A stretch of 45,297 bases of DNA from a bacterium (lineage in GTDB: Bacteria; CAYTYR01; UBA6262). Where the stretch lies: contig JAQTPL010000012.1 of NCBI GenBank assembly GCA_028712895.1, positions 1 through 45,297 on the forward strand, read 5' to 3'. The notes beneath the pieces are model-generated. The model saw only the letters and a list, made by a program, of their open reading frames with translations, searched no databases and was not told where the DNA came from. Of the stretch, positions 32,588 to 40,882 are shown piece after piece. The position numbers and the translations under genes are program-made. Each line of letters opens with the position of its first letter. Positions within the stretch are counted from its first letter, which is position 1.

Positions 32588-33823
32588 TTACTTATTCATC
32601 TCCGCGGTCAACAGGATCGCTTCTGCTATCTGTTTCATGCTCTTGCGGGTATTCATACTCTGCTGCTGGATTATTTTAAAAGCCTCAGCCTCATTCATGG
32701 TATATTTTTGCATTAAAACACCCTTGGCTTTTTCCACCACTTTCCGGGTTTCCAATGCTTCTTCCATTTCCATGGTCTTATCAAACAATTTAGTATTTTC
32801 TATGGCGATAGCTGCCTGGTTAGCCACTGATTGCAGGATCTTCACTTCTTCTTCACTGAACGAATGTTCATGGGAAGTATAACTATTGATCACTCCGACT
32901 ACTTTATCCTTGATCATCATCGGTACTGAAAGCATACTGACAATGCCCTCTTTCCGGGCCACATCCGGATATTTATAGGCTGGTTCCTGGGTGACATTCA
33001 AAACGGTAACCGGTTTTTTCTCTTTCACTGCCTGGCCGCTGACGCTTTCCCCTACCTTTACGTTTGGTTTTTTGACATATTCCGGACTTAGGGATTGAGT
33101 GGCTTTGATCTCGAGTTCCTGCTTCTTGTCATCCAGTAGCATAATGGAACATATTTTTGAGTTCATCATTTCCGCGGTCATGGTGACCACTAATTGCAGG
33201 ATCTCGTTTAAATACCGTCCCGAGGCAATAGTGGTAGAAATTTTTGACATGGTATCCAGGCGACGTGATTTTTTACGCGATTCTTCATAGAGCCGAGTTT
33301 TTTCAATGGCTGAACCAACCTGCGTCCCAATGACCGCCACTAGGCTCTTTTCCCGGTCTGAATACCGGTGAGCGCTGCGATGCCGTATATTAACCACGCC
33401 AATGACTTCATTCTTGGCGATGATCGGCACCGAAAGGATCGCCTGGAACTTATCTTCAGGTAACCCTTGGAAGAATTTATAGCGCGGGTCTTTCATGGCT
33501 TCTTTATTAATGGCCACGATCTTCTTCTGCTTAGCCGCTGTACCAGCGATCCCTTCGCCAATGTTGAGCCGTACCAGGCCCAGAGTCTTGGGATGCAGGG
33601 GTTTCGCGGCGCGCAGCACCAAATGTTCTTTGGCCTCATCAAAAAGGAACAGATGGCAGGCATCGCTTTTGGTTATTTCCGAAGCAACTTCCAGGATCTT
33701 ACCCAGCAATTCATCCAGATTGGCAATAGTAGAAATGATATCACTGATCCGGTAAAGGACAGTCACTTCTTCCTTTTTCTCTTTTAATTGTTTTTGCAGT
33801 TCTTTAGTATTAGTTTTAGGCAT
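32588..33823 (-). CDS. GAF-GAF-ANTAR RNA-binding regulator
   Basis: 411 residues. A short N-terminal coil, two GAF domains (about 20-170 and 195-345; 'LLSVP'-like 'AILSVPIIAKNEVIGVVNIRH' in part and 'MLSVPMMIKDKVVGVINSY'), and a C-terminal ANTAR domain ('RKVVEKAKGVLMQKY', 'EAFKIIQQQSMNTRKSMKQI'). It is the second candidate reader of the gdhA leader hairpins. The promoter TTTACT-N17-TATAAT ends six bases before the ATG, so the mRNA may be leaderless. Its signal is unknown. It ends upstream of mnmG with a repeat-filled spacer. Confidence 0.9.
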   Translation of the reverse strand: MPKTNTKELQKQLKEKKEEVTVLYRISDIISTIANLDELLGKILEVASEITKSDACHLFLFDEAKEHLVLRAAKPLHPKTLGLVRLNIGEGIAGTAAKQKKIVAINKEAMKDPRYKFFQGLPEDKFQAILSVPIIAKNEVIGVVNIRHRSAHRYSDREKSLVAVIGTQVGSAIEKTRLYEESRKKSRRLDTMSKISTTIASGRYLNEILQLVVTMTAEMMNSKICSIMLLDDKKQELEIKATQSLSPEYVKKPNVKVGESVSGQAVKEKKPVTVLNVTQEPAYKYPDVARKEGIVSMLSVPMMIKDKVVGVINSYTSHEHSFSEEEVKILQSVANQAAIAIENTKLFDKTMEMEEALETRKVVEKAKGVLMQKYTMNEAEAFKIIQQQSMNTRKSMKQIAEAILLTAEMNK

Positions 33824-33829
33824 GCAGGT

Positions 33830-33858
33830 ATTATATCACAATTATCACCCATAGTAAA
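33830..33858 (-). promoter_or_regulatory. Leaderless-type promoter of the GAF-GAF-ANTAR gene
   Basis: Minus strand TTTACT (33858-33853), spacer 17, TATAAT (33835-33830), then six bases and the ATG. The predicted start is the A of the ATG at 33823. Confidence 0.65.
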
Positions 33859-33871
33859 TGCCAATAAAATA

Positions 33872-33926
33872 TTTAACCTACATTTAACATAATGGTAATT
33901 TGCCCTTATTATGCGTCCATTATACT
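33872..33926 (+). promoter_or_regulatory. Pho-box promoter of the PHP phosphoesterase gene
   Basis: Four six-base units at 11-bp pitch: TTTAAC (33872), TTTAAC (33883), GGTAAT (33894), CTTATT (33905), then exactly 10 nt and the -10 box TATACT (33921-33926). There is no -35 box. The same architecture stands before the orphan receiver and the porin, so a PhoB-type activator is inferred. Confidence 0.72.
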
Positions 33927-33951
33927 TATGGTAATAGAAAAGGAGAACATT

Positions 33952-34662
33952 ATGAAAAACAAAGCAGATTTACATATTCATACTTACTACAGTGACGGGC
34001 TGGACAGTCCTGAACAAGTGGTCCGGGCAGCCGCTATAAAAGAACTGGCTGTCATTGCGATCTGTGACCATAACCGCATCAAAGGCGCCCAAAAAGCACA
34101 GGAATTCGCCCAGAGTCATACATATATGGGAGTAGAAGTAATAATTGGGGAAGAGGTCACTACTTTGAACGGTCATATTCTTGGCTTGTTCTTGCATGAA
34201 CGTATTAAACCTGGATTAAGCGCTGAAGAGACCATCGAAAAGATCCATGCCCAAGGTGGGTTAGCAATTCTTCCCCATCCTTTCCATTTCTATATCGGCA
34301 AAAAAAGGGGAAATGTTTCTGCTGGCAAGCTCATCGACACTTTAAAAATAGACGGGATCGAGGTGATCTGTAACTCCAGCATTGCCAGCTGGTGGGCCAA
34401 TATGAAGGCTGCTTTAAAGAATGCCTCCAGTATGCACACTGCTATTGGCTCGAGCGACGCCCATGATTCCCATTTTATCGGACACGGGTACACCTTGTTT
34501 CCGGGAAAAACAGCAGCAGAACTACGCCGCGCGATTGAGCTTAAGCTCTGTACCGCTCATTATCAATTCTGGTCACTAAAGGATCTCTATCTTTCTTTGC
34601 ATACCGGGATCCAGAACCTGGCTAAGTATTATTTTAGTGCCGATAATAACGTGGAATTATAA
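33952..34662 (+). CDS. PHP-domain phosphoesterase
   Basis: 236 residues from the ATG at 33952, with AGGAG seven bases before; an earlier start at 33892 is rejected because it lies inside the promoter. The PHP metal ligands are present: 'DLHIHTYYSDG', 'AICDHNRIKG', 'IIGEEVTT', 'ILPHPFHF' and 'GSSDAHDSH'. Family members include phosphatases of nucleoside 3',5'-bisphosphates and histidinol phosphate, and polymerase proofreading domains. With a Pho-type promoter, a role in releasing phosphate from organic phosphate is the best guess. Confidence 0.9.
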   Translation: MKNKADLHIHTYYSDGLDSPEQVVRAAAIKELAVIAICDHNRIKGAQKAQEFAQSHTYMGVEVIIGEEVTTLNGHILGLFLHERIKPGLSAEETIEKIHAQGGLAILPHPFHFYIGKKRGNVSAGKLIDTLKIDGIEVICNSSIASWWANMKAALKNASSMHTAIGSSDAHDSHFIGHGYTLFPGKTAAELRRAIELKLCTAHYQFWSLKDLYLSLHTGIQNLAKYYFSADNNVEL

Positions 34663-34728
34663 AATCTTGCTTTCTGCTGGGCAATTTTGGTAAAATAATG
34701 GTTATAAAATAGGAATCTGGGAGAATTT

Positions 34729-35424
34729 GTGGGCAAAGTCAAGATACTGGTCATTGAAGATGAAAAAGATATAGTGGAACTGCTGCAGTATAACCTGGAA
34801 AAGGAGAACTTTAAAGTTCTCAGTGCCGGTAATGGGCAGAAAGGCCTGGATTCAGCGCGCAAAAATATACCGGACCTGATCTTGCTGGACCTGATGCTGC
34901 CGGAAATAGACGGCCTGGAAGTATGCCGCATCCTGAAAAAAGATACTAAGACCAGCCATATACCTATCATCATGCTTACCGCCAAATCCGGTGAGAGCGA
35001 CAAGATCGTCGGCCTGGAACTGGGAGCGGACGACTATATCACCAAACCCTTTAGCGTCAAAGAACTGATCGCCAGAATAAAAGCCTTGCTGCGGCGCATG
35101 CATCCTGAAGCCAGGCAAGCTGAGATGGTCAAGATCGGTGATGTTATAATTGATTTCAGTAAATACTTGGTAACCCAGAAAGGCAAGATCATAGAGTTGA
35201 CCACTAAAGAATTCGAACTGCTCAAAGCCCTGATCAATGCCCACGGCCGGGTTATTTCACGGGATAATTTACTGGAAAATGTTTGGGGCTATGATTATTC
35301 CCTGGAAATTACCACCCGCACAGTTGATGTCCATATCCTTTACCTGCGCAAAAAACTGAAAAGTATCGCCGACCGCATCATTACCATAAAAAACGTCGGC
35401 TACCGCCTGGAATTGGAAAGCTGA
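34729..35424 (+). CDS. phoB: Response regulator PhoB-like
   Basis: 231 residues. Receiver domain with 'VIEDEKD', Asp54 in 'LILLDLMLPEIDGL', 'IIMLTAKSGE' and 'ITKPFS'; then an OmpR/PhoB winged-helix domain with 'ELTTKEFELLKAL' and 'RTVDVHILYLRKKL', ending 'TIKNVGYRLE'. It is the best candidate to bind the three Pho-type promoters in the window. The start is GTG with GGGAG five bases before. phoR follows six bases later. Confidence 0.92.
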   Translation: MGKVKILVIEDEKDIVELLQYNLEKENFKVLSAGNGQKGLDSARKNIPDLILLDLMLPEIDGLEVCRILKKDTKTSHIPIIMLTAKSGESDKIVGLELGADDYITKPFSVKELIARIKALLRRMHPEARQAEMVKIGDVIIDFSKYLVTQKGKIIELTTKEFELLKALINAHGRVISRDNLLENVWGYDYSLEITTRTVDVHILYLRKKLKSIADRIITIKNVGYRLELES

Positions 35425-35430
35425 CCCTCC

Positions 35431-37197
35431 ATGAAAATAAACATCTCAACTAAACTTATCTTAAATTATCTCCTGCTGGTAGCGCTGGTTTTCTCAAGCA
35501 CTACTTTTATTATCCTGCACAAATTAAATTTTGAATCAAAAGTCCAGCTTGAAAATGAATTGGTGACCAAAGCGCGTTTAATATCCGAGTTTATTCCCGT
35601 GCAAATCATTAAACAGGAAAATATAAACCAGATCCAGCCCCTGGTCAGAATAGCTAAACAGAAGGCCCAAGCCCGGATCACTATTATCGCCAAAGACGGC
35701 CAGGTCCTGGGGGACTCTGAATCCGAGCCGGAAGCTATGGAGAACCACCGCTCCCGGCCGGAAGTGATCGACGCGCTGCAAGGTAAAATAGGTGTTAGCA
35801 CCCGCTACAGCTATACCCTGCAGAAAAAAATGCTCTATGTCGCTATACCGGCCAAGACCAGCCAAGGAGAAATTGGTGGAACCATCAGGGTCGCCCTACC
35901 CCTCACCACGGTTAATACTTTGACCGTCAATATCTTGCCAAATCTCTGGATCGGCATTATCGTAGCCCTGATCTTAACCATTATCCTGGGATATATCTCT
36001 GCTCATGTGATCACTAAACCAATTCGCCAGATCAATGCCATGACCCAGCAGGCGATCAAAGGGAATTGGTCCCAGAAAATACCAGTCACTACCCAGGATG
36101 AAATGGGGAGTCTGGCCAAGTCATTAAATCTATTATTCCAGCAGGTTCAGGGGAACATTGAAGCTATTAAAAATGAACAAAACAAGATCACGGCTATTAT
36201 CTCCAGCATGAGCGAAGGAGTGATCGCTTGTGATACAGACAGTCGTATCTTGTTGATCAATAAATCCATCGAAAAGACCTTTAATGTGACTGCGGCTGAT
36301 TGCCAGAACAAGATGCTGCTGGAAGCTATCCGCAATAATGAGCTGGATGAAATATTAAGCCTGACCCTGCGGTCCGGACAGGCACAACAAAGTGAATTGT
36401 CAATTCTTGTGCCCATACAGAAGATCTTCCAAATATATGCCAGTCCGCTTAAAAAAGAAGACCAGACAGTCGGAGCCGTCCTGGTCATGCATGATATCAC
36501 CGAATTGAAACATTTGGAAAATGTGCGCAAAGAATTCATTTCCAATGTTTCCCATGAATTAAAAACTCCCCTGACATCAATTAAAGGATTTATCGAAACC
36601 CTGTTGGCCGGAGCCCTGGAAGATAAAAACAATAACCGGCGGTTCCTTTCCATTATCCAGGAACATGCCGACCGGCTGGGCAAACTTATTAATGATATCC
36701 TGGAATTATCCAAGTTGGAATCCAAAGAGATACGATTGGAATTCCAACCTTCGGACTTGCGGGAGATCATCAAGAAAACAGTGGAAACCTTTACCCCTCA
36801 ATTAGTAAAGAGCAAAGTCACCTGTTCGATAAATATTAAGGATCCTCTTCCCCAGGTCCAGGCAGACCAGGATAAGATCACCCAGGTATTGATCAACTTG
36901 ATCGATAATGCCATTAAGTTCAATAAGGAAAATGGTAGTATCATGATCACTGCCGAACTCCAGCCTGATTCCCTGAAAGTCAGTATCAAAGACACCGGCA
37001 TAGGTCTCCCCGCCGCAGATCTGCCGCGCATATTTGAAAGATTTTATCGCGTGGATAAGGCCCGTTCCCGTGACCTGGGAGGGACTGGCCTGGGACTTTC
37101 CATTGTTAAACACATCATTGAAGCCCACCACGGCCAAGTTGGCATCGAAAGCATCCAGGAACGAGGATCCACCTTCTGGTTCACCTTGCCTATATAA
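35431..37197 (+). CDS. phoR: PhoR-like sensor histidine kinase
   Basis: 588 residues. Membrane segments near 10-30 and 172-192 flank an extracytoplasmic region of about 140 residues; HAMP (193-245), PAS (250-350), HisKA with the phosphorylated histidine in 'FISNVSHELKTPLTSIKG', and a HATPase domain ('NLIDNAIKFNKENG', '[11 protein letters not shown]'). The layout is the PhoR/WalK type; identity as phosphate sensor is inferred from phoB and the Pst genes nearby. An extended periplasmic domain sets it apart from E. coli PhoR. Ends at a clear terminator. Confidence 0.9.
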   Translation: MKINISTKLILNYLLLVALVFSSTTFIILHKLNFESKVQLENELVTKARLISEFIPVQIIKQENINQIQPLVRIAKQKAQARITIIAKDGQVLGDSESEPEAMENHRSRPEVIDALQGKIGVSTRYSYTLQKKMLYVAIPAKTSQGEIGGTIRVALPLTTVNTLTVNILPNLWIGIIVALILTIILGYISAHVITKPIRQINAMTQQAIKGNWSQKIPVTTQDEMGSLAKSLNLLFQQVQGNIEAIKNEQNKITAIISSMSEGVIACDTDSRILLINKSIEKTFNVTAADCQNKMLLEAIRNNELDEILSLTLRSGQAQQSELSILVPIQKIFQIYASPLKKEDQTVGAVLVMHDITELKHLENVRKEFISNVSHELKTPLTSIKGFIETLLAGALEDKNNNRRFLSIIQEHADRLGKLINDILELSKLESKEIRLEFQPSDLREIIKKTVETFTPQLVKSKVTCSINIKDPLPQVQADQDKITQVLINLIDNAIKFNKENGSIMITAELQPDSLKVSIKDTGIGLPAADLPRIFERFYRVDKARSRDLGGTGLGLSIVKHIIEAHHGQVGIESIQERGSTFWFTLPI

Positions 37198-37227
37198 CCC
37201 ATCAAAATTAAAATTTAAGACTTTTAC

Positions 37228-37263
37228 CCCCTGTTTATAAAAATGAACAGGGGTCTTCGTTTT
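37228..37263 (+). terminator. Intrinsic terminator after phoR
   Basis: CCCCTGTTT (37228-37236), loop of 8, GAACAGGGG (37245-37253), then TCTTCGTTTT. The T run merges into the Pho box that follows. Confidence 0.85.
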
Positions 37264-37314
37264 ACGCAGATTTTACTTATTGCTAATTTATTTCTATTAT
37301 CCTTCCTTTATAAT
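37260..37314 (+). promoter_or_regulatory. Pho-box promoter of the orphan receiver gene
   Basis: Units TTTTAC (37260), TTTTAC (37271), GCTAAT (37282), TCTATT (37293) at 11-bp pitch, then exactly 10 nt and TATAAT (37309-37314). No -35 box. Geometry equals that at 33872 and 37747. Confidence 0.75.
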
Positions 37315-37364
37315 TATCTTAGACAAAATAAAAAAGAAGAAGTATCCCGAGGGGATAAATACTT

Positions 37365-37751
37365 ATGGATAATAAGATCATCTTAATCGTTGAGGACGAC
37401 CTGTATATTATTGAATTGCTTACCTACAACCTGAACAAAGAAGGATTCAATGTCATTGCCCTTCCCAACGGGGAGACAGTGCTGGAGCTGGCCGGCAAGA
37501 TCAAGCCAGACCTGATCATCCTGGACCTGATGATGCCGGGCTTGAATGGCCATGAAATATTGCACTTGCTTAAACGCAATATGCAACTACACCGCATCCC
37601 GGTAATTATTATCAGCGCTTTGATCAATAAAGATGTCATTAACAAATCTTTTGAACTAAAAGCGGCAGAGTATGTCGCTAAACCTTTTAATGTCGGTGAA
37701 TTGATTAAAATAGTGCGCCGGGTACTGTCCCAAGAGGCGGTTGCGGTTTAA
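37365..37751 (+). CDS. Orphan single-domain receiver in the Pho cluster
   Basis: 128 residues: a complete receiver ('LIVEDDLYII', Asp54 in 'LIILDLMMPGLNGHE', 'VIIISALINK', 'VAKPFNVGEL') with no output domain. It has its own Pho-type promoter and lies between phoR and the porin. It could compete with PhoB for phosphate from PhoR (a phosphate sink) or contact another protein. The stop codon overlaps the next Pho box. Confidence 0.92.
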   Translation: MDNKIILIVEDDLYIIELLTYNLNKEGFNVIALPNGETVLELAGKIKPDLIILDLMMPGLNGHEILHLLKRNMQLHRIPVIIISALINKDVINKSFELKAAEYVAKPFNVGELIKIVRRVLSQEAVAV

Positions 37752-37801
37752 CTTACATTTTACTTGATATTCATTTCACCCTAACATCATTTATTTATAA
37801 T
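37747..37801 (+). promoter_or_regulatory. Pho-box promoter of the porin-pst operon
   Basis: Units TTTAAC (37747), TTTTAC (37758), ATTCAT (37769), CCTAAC (37780) at 11-bp pitch, then exactly 10 nt and TATAAT (37796-37801). The first unit overlaps the stop codon of the upstream receiver gene. The leader of roughly 145 nt that follows holds hairpins CCGCC/GGCGG and GGAATCAG/CTGAATCC (one mismatch). Confidence 0.75.
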
Positions 37802-37870
37802 TAACTTATAAAATATAAATATTTTTGCATAAACAAACAATTAAGGGGGTGATCTATAAAAAACAAAAAT

Positions 37871-37943
37871 TAATCCGCGCCGCGTCCGCCGGCGTACTAG
37901 TGGCGGGGAATCAGTTTTCTGAATCCGCGTAATCAAATTAATA
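37871..37943 (+). repeat. AATCCGCG words in the porin leader
   Basis: TAATCCGCG at 37871 and AATCCGCGTAAT at 37922-37933; reverse-complement copies follow the porin gene (39030-39041, 39051-39063). The word resembles AATCCGTGTGATC at 11.0 kb. Confidence 0.8.
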
Positions 37944-37954
37944 AGGAGGAAGAC

Positions 37955-39022
37955 ATGTTGAAAGCCGTAAAAACAGCAGTTGTTTGTATGTTACTGTTAA
38001 ACTTGAGCCAAATGGCCTTTGCCGCTGCCGGGGATTGGACCTTTAGTGGAACAAACTGGTTAAGGACACGGGTAATAAGCAAGGACCTGCAAGGTCCGCT
38101 GAAGGATACTGATAAAACTACTGATTCCGGATTTTCTGTAGACCGGGGTTATGTCCGGTACACCTACCAGTTCACTGATACGATCAAGGGACAATGGACA
38201 GCGGATTTCTTTTCTGCCAAGACCGGTGATTTCAAGGACGGCGCTGGCATTAAGCTTAAAGAAAGCTATGTTGACCTGCCGGTAGGGATACCGGAAGGGA
38301 AATTAACCTTCGGTTTACAGAAGAACTACCTGGGGTTGATCTATGATTACGATTACCGGATCATCGAAAAAGAATTCATTGACCGGAATGGTATTGACGC
38401 TTCCGCGGATAATGGCCTGGTTGTGAACGGCTTTTTCCCCATGGGGTATGGCACTTATGCTGTTGGCATATATAATGGTGAAGGTTATAAAAAAGCCCTT
38501 AGCCCTGATGTCAACACGGAAGTGGCGGTGGTGACTGATGCCCGGTTTATTGTTATCCCGGGATTGACCGTAGGTGCCAGCTATAAGCGTGATCTGCAGG
38601 GCACTGTGGCCTCTACCGGAAACAATGCTTACAATACCAATAACCTGATGGTCGGTATGATCCGCATCGCGTATGGACAATTTGATATGTGGGGCGAATA
38701 CATTAACCAAAAGATTGATACTTACAGCACGACTTCTAACAAATTCACGGAAGTTAAAAAGAAAGGCTTCTCCCTGATGCCATCGTACCAATTGAATCCG
38801 GCCTGGACCGTATTGGCCAGGTATGATAGCTGGGATCCTAACACTGATACTACTGATAATAAAGTTAATACCATAATAGCCGGTATAAATTACGCTATTA
38901 CCAAAGGTGTTTTACTGCAATTGAATTACCAAAAAGATGATCCGGAAAACAGCGCTACAGCCGCAACAACTCAGTACCTGGCGCAGTTAGCTTGGAGCTT
39001 CTCACGGGTATTCGTACAATAG
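37955..39022 (+). CDS. Outer-membrane porin (OprO/P-like)
   Basis: 355 residues. Signal peptide 1-24 ('LNLSQMAFAAAG' at the cleavage region), then regularly alternating amphipathic strands with aromatic girdles ('GYVRYTYQFTD', 'KLTFGLQKNYLG', 'LLQLNYQKDDP') and a C-terminal strand 'AQLAWSFSRVFVQ'. This fits a 16-18-stranded porin; the phosphate-selective porin type is inferred from the Pho promoter and the pstS gene that follows. AAGGAGG precedes the ATG. Confidence 0.85.
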   Translation: MLKAVKTAVVCMLLLNLSQMAFAAAGDWTFSGTNWLRTRVISKDLQGPLKDTDKTTDSGFSVDRGYVRYTYQFTDTIKGQWTADFFSAKTGDFKDGAGIKLKESYVDLPVGIPEGKLTFGLQKNYLGLIYDYDYRIIEKEFIDRNGIDASADNGLVVNGFFPMGYGTYAVGIYNGEGYKKALSPDVNTEVAVVTDARFIVIPGLTVGASYKRDLQGTVASTGNNAYNTNNLMVGMIRIAYGQFDMWGEYINQKIDTYSTTSNKFTEVKKKGFSLMPSYQLNPAWTVLARYDSWDPNTDTTDNKVNTIIAGINYAITKGVLLQLNYQKDDPENSATAATTQYLAQLAWSFSRVFVQ

Positions 39023-39029
39023 AAATACC

Positions 39030-39063
39030 ATTACGCGGATTCTAAAAACAGATTTCGCGGATT
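39030..39063. repeat. Inverted copies of the AATCCGCGTAAT word after the porin gene
   Basis: ATTACGCGGATT (39030-39041) is the exact reverse complement of 37922-37933, and GATTTCGCGGATT follows at 39051. They lie in the 57-bp gap before pstS. Confidence 0.85.
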
Positions 39064-39078
39064 AAAAAAGGAGGAAAA

Positions 39079-39897
39079 ATGAGTAAAATAATCAAAAGCA
39101 TAAGTATTTTAAGTATCCTGATTTTAACAGCCGGGAATTTGCTGGCCGCGGGGCAGAAACTGACTATGAGCGGGTCTACTACTGTCCTGCCCATAGCCCA
39201 AAAAGCAGCAGAAGAATTCATGAATGAACATCCTGATGTGGACATCAGCGTGCGGGGCGGAGGGTCAGGGGTTGGCGTGGCGGCAATAATGGATGGGACC
39301 GTAGATATCGGCAACGCTTCACGGGCAGCTAAAGCCAAGGAGATCGCCACAGCCCGGGGTAAAGGTGTCAGTATGGTCGGGACAGTAGTCGCCAAAGACG
39401 GGATCTGTATCATAGTCAATAAAGCCAATAGTATCAACAGCATCTCCCTCGAGACAGCAAAAAAGATCTATACCGGAGAGATCAGTAAATGGAGCGAGGC
39501 TGGCGGCAGCGGCGGCACGATCGTGATCATTTCGCGGGATACAGCCAGCGGAACTTTCGAGGTTTTTAATGAAAAAGTGCTCAAAGGAAGTAAAGTAAGG
39601 GAAGACGCTATGATGCTGGCTTCCAACCAGGCGATCTTAACCTCTGTGTCCAGCACTCCGGGAGCGATCGGATACATCGGATTAGGTTATGTCACTGACG
39701 AAGTCAAACCCCTGGTAGTCAATGGAGTCACTGCCTCAAAGGAAACCGTGATCAGCGGCAAGTATCCGGTAAGCCGCCCGTTATATATGTATACTAATGG
39801 CGCGCCTAAAGGACTGGCTAAGCAATTCCTGGATTATCTCTTAAGCCCCACAGGCCAGAAGTTAGTCGAAGAAGTAGGTTTCATCGCAGTTAAGTAA
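39079..39897 (+). CDS. pstS: Periplasmic phosphate-binding protein PstS
   Basis: 272 residues with signal peptide 1-23. The family blocks are 'LTMSGSTTVLPIAQKAAEEF', 'VRGGGSGVGVAAIMDGTVDIGNASR' in parts, 'ISRDTASGTFEVFNEKVL' and 'PGAIGYIGLGYV', which form the phosphate pocket. It hands phosphate to the PstCA channel. AAGGAGG precedes the ATG. A very strong hairpin terminator follows, so PstS is expected in excess over PstCAB. Confidence 0.93.
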   Translation: MSKIIKSISILSILILTAGNLLAAGQKLTMSGSTTVLPIAQKAAEEFMNEHPDVDISVRGGGSGVGVAAIMDGTVDIGNASRAAKAKEIATARGKGVSMVGTVVAKDGICIIVNKANSINSISLETAKKIYTGEISKWSEAGGSGGTIVIISRDTASGTFEVFNEKVLKGSKVREDAMMLASNQAILTSVSSTPGAIGYIGLGYVTDEVKPLVVNGVTASKETVISGKYPVSRPLYMYTNGAPKGLAKQFLDYLLSPTGQKLVEEVGFIAVK

Positions 39898-39920
39898 GAA
39901 CGCCATCGTTCTTACACCCC

Positions 39921-39974
39921 GGCTAAAAGCGCTTAGGGTTTATGACCCGGCGCTTTTAGCCAATCGTTTTTTTT
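39921..39974 (+). terminator. Strong intra-operon terminator between pstS and pstC
   Basis: GGCTAAAAGCGC (39921-39932) pairs exactly with GCGCTTTTAGCC (39950-39961); the loop itself can form GGGT/ACCC. Eight T follow five bases later. It lies between pstS and pstC with no new promoter seen, so it probably lets a fraction of transcripts through. Confidence 0.9.
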
Positions 39975-39997
39975 GCTAACCATTAAAAGGACCGATA

Positions 39998-40882
39998 ATG
40001 ACCATCAAAAAGAATAAAAAAGAAAAATTACTGGAAATATTATTCCTTTTCTTCGCTTTTCTATCCAATATTTTATTAGTCGGCATCATCATTATCCTCT
40101 TTAAGGAAAGTTTACCCCTGTTCAAGGAAATAAAAGTCCTTGATTTCCTGCTGGGCCGGCATTGGTATCCCACTTATGACCCGCCGGAATTCGGCATTCT
40201 GCCATTGATACTCGGGTCATTATGGGTAACTATCGGCTCTTTACTGGTGGCAGTACCGCTGGGACTGGGCGCGGCTATTTATATATCTGAGATCGCTTCA
40301 ACTAACTTAAAAGAAATACTGAAACCAGCGGTAGAGGTGTTGGCTGGTATTCCCTCTGTCGTACTGGGATTTTTCGGTATGGTCGTGATCGCCCCTTTCC
40401 TGCAAAATGTTTTCAAACTGCCTACCGGGCTCAATGCTTTGAATGCCTCTATTTTACTCGGGATCATGGCTATTCCTACGATAACCAGTATTTCAGAAGA
40501 TTGTATTTCCGCGGTACCGCGCGGCTTCAAAGAAGCTTCGTACGCCTTAGGCGCCAATCGCTGGGAAACCATGATCAAGGTCACTGTTCCGGCGGCTTTT
40601 TCCGGCATCAGTTCAGCGGTCATTCTGGGCATGGGACGAGCGATCGGCGAGACCATGACCGTGCTCATGGTCGCTGGCGGCGCGGCTATCATCCCCCATT
40701 CATTCCTACAACCGGTGCGGACCATGACTGCCACTATCGCCGCGGAAATGGGCGAAACAGCTATCGGCAGCGATCATTATTTTGCCCTGTTTGGCATCGC
40801 TGTAGTGCTTTTTATCCTGACCCTTATTTTCAATATCATTGCTGACCTGGTCGCGCAACGTTTCAGGAAAAGGATCGTCTAG
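39998..40882 (+). CDS. pstC: Phosphate ABC transporter permease PstC
   Basis: 294 residues with six predicted membrane segments. 'FNPLPLLLGSLWVT'-like start of the transport domain ('FGILPLILGSLWVTIGSLL'), 'LAGIPSVVLGFFGMVVIAP' and the EAA-loop region 'GFKEASYALGANRWETMIKV' are typical of PstC. It forms the channel with PstA and docks PstB. Its stop overlaps the pstA start by one base. Confidence 0.94.
   Translation: MTIKKNKKEKLLEILFLFFAFLSNILLVGIIIILFKESLPLFKEIKVLDFLLGRHWYPTYDPPEFGILPLILGSLWVTIGSLLVAVPLGLGAAIYISEIASTNLKEILKPAVEVLAGIPSVVLGFFGMVVIAPFLQNVFKLPTGLNALNASILLGIMAIPTITSISEDCISAVPRGFKEASYALGANRWETMIKVTVPAAFSGISSAVILGMGRAIGETMTVLMVAGGAAIIPHSFLQPVRTMTATIAAEMGETAIGSDHYFALFGIAVVLFILTLIFNIIADLVAQRFRKRIV

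Noticed and set aside
34663-34728. Pho box before phoB
   Set aside because: No units at 11-bp pitch are present; only a TTGCTT-N18-TAAAAT promoter-like pair is visible.
37922-39041. Porin gene as cargo of an insertion sequence
   Set aside because: The flanking 12-bp inverted repeats belong to a dispersed word family, there is no transposase and no target duplication was seen.
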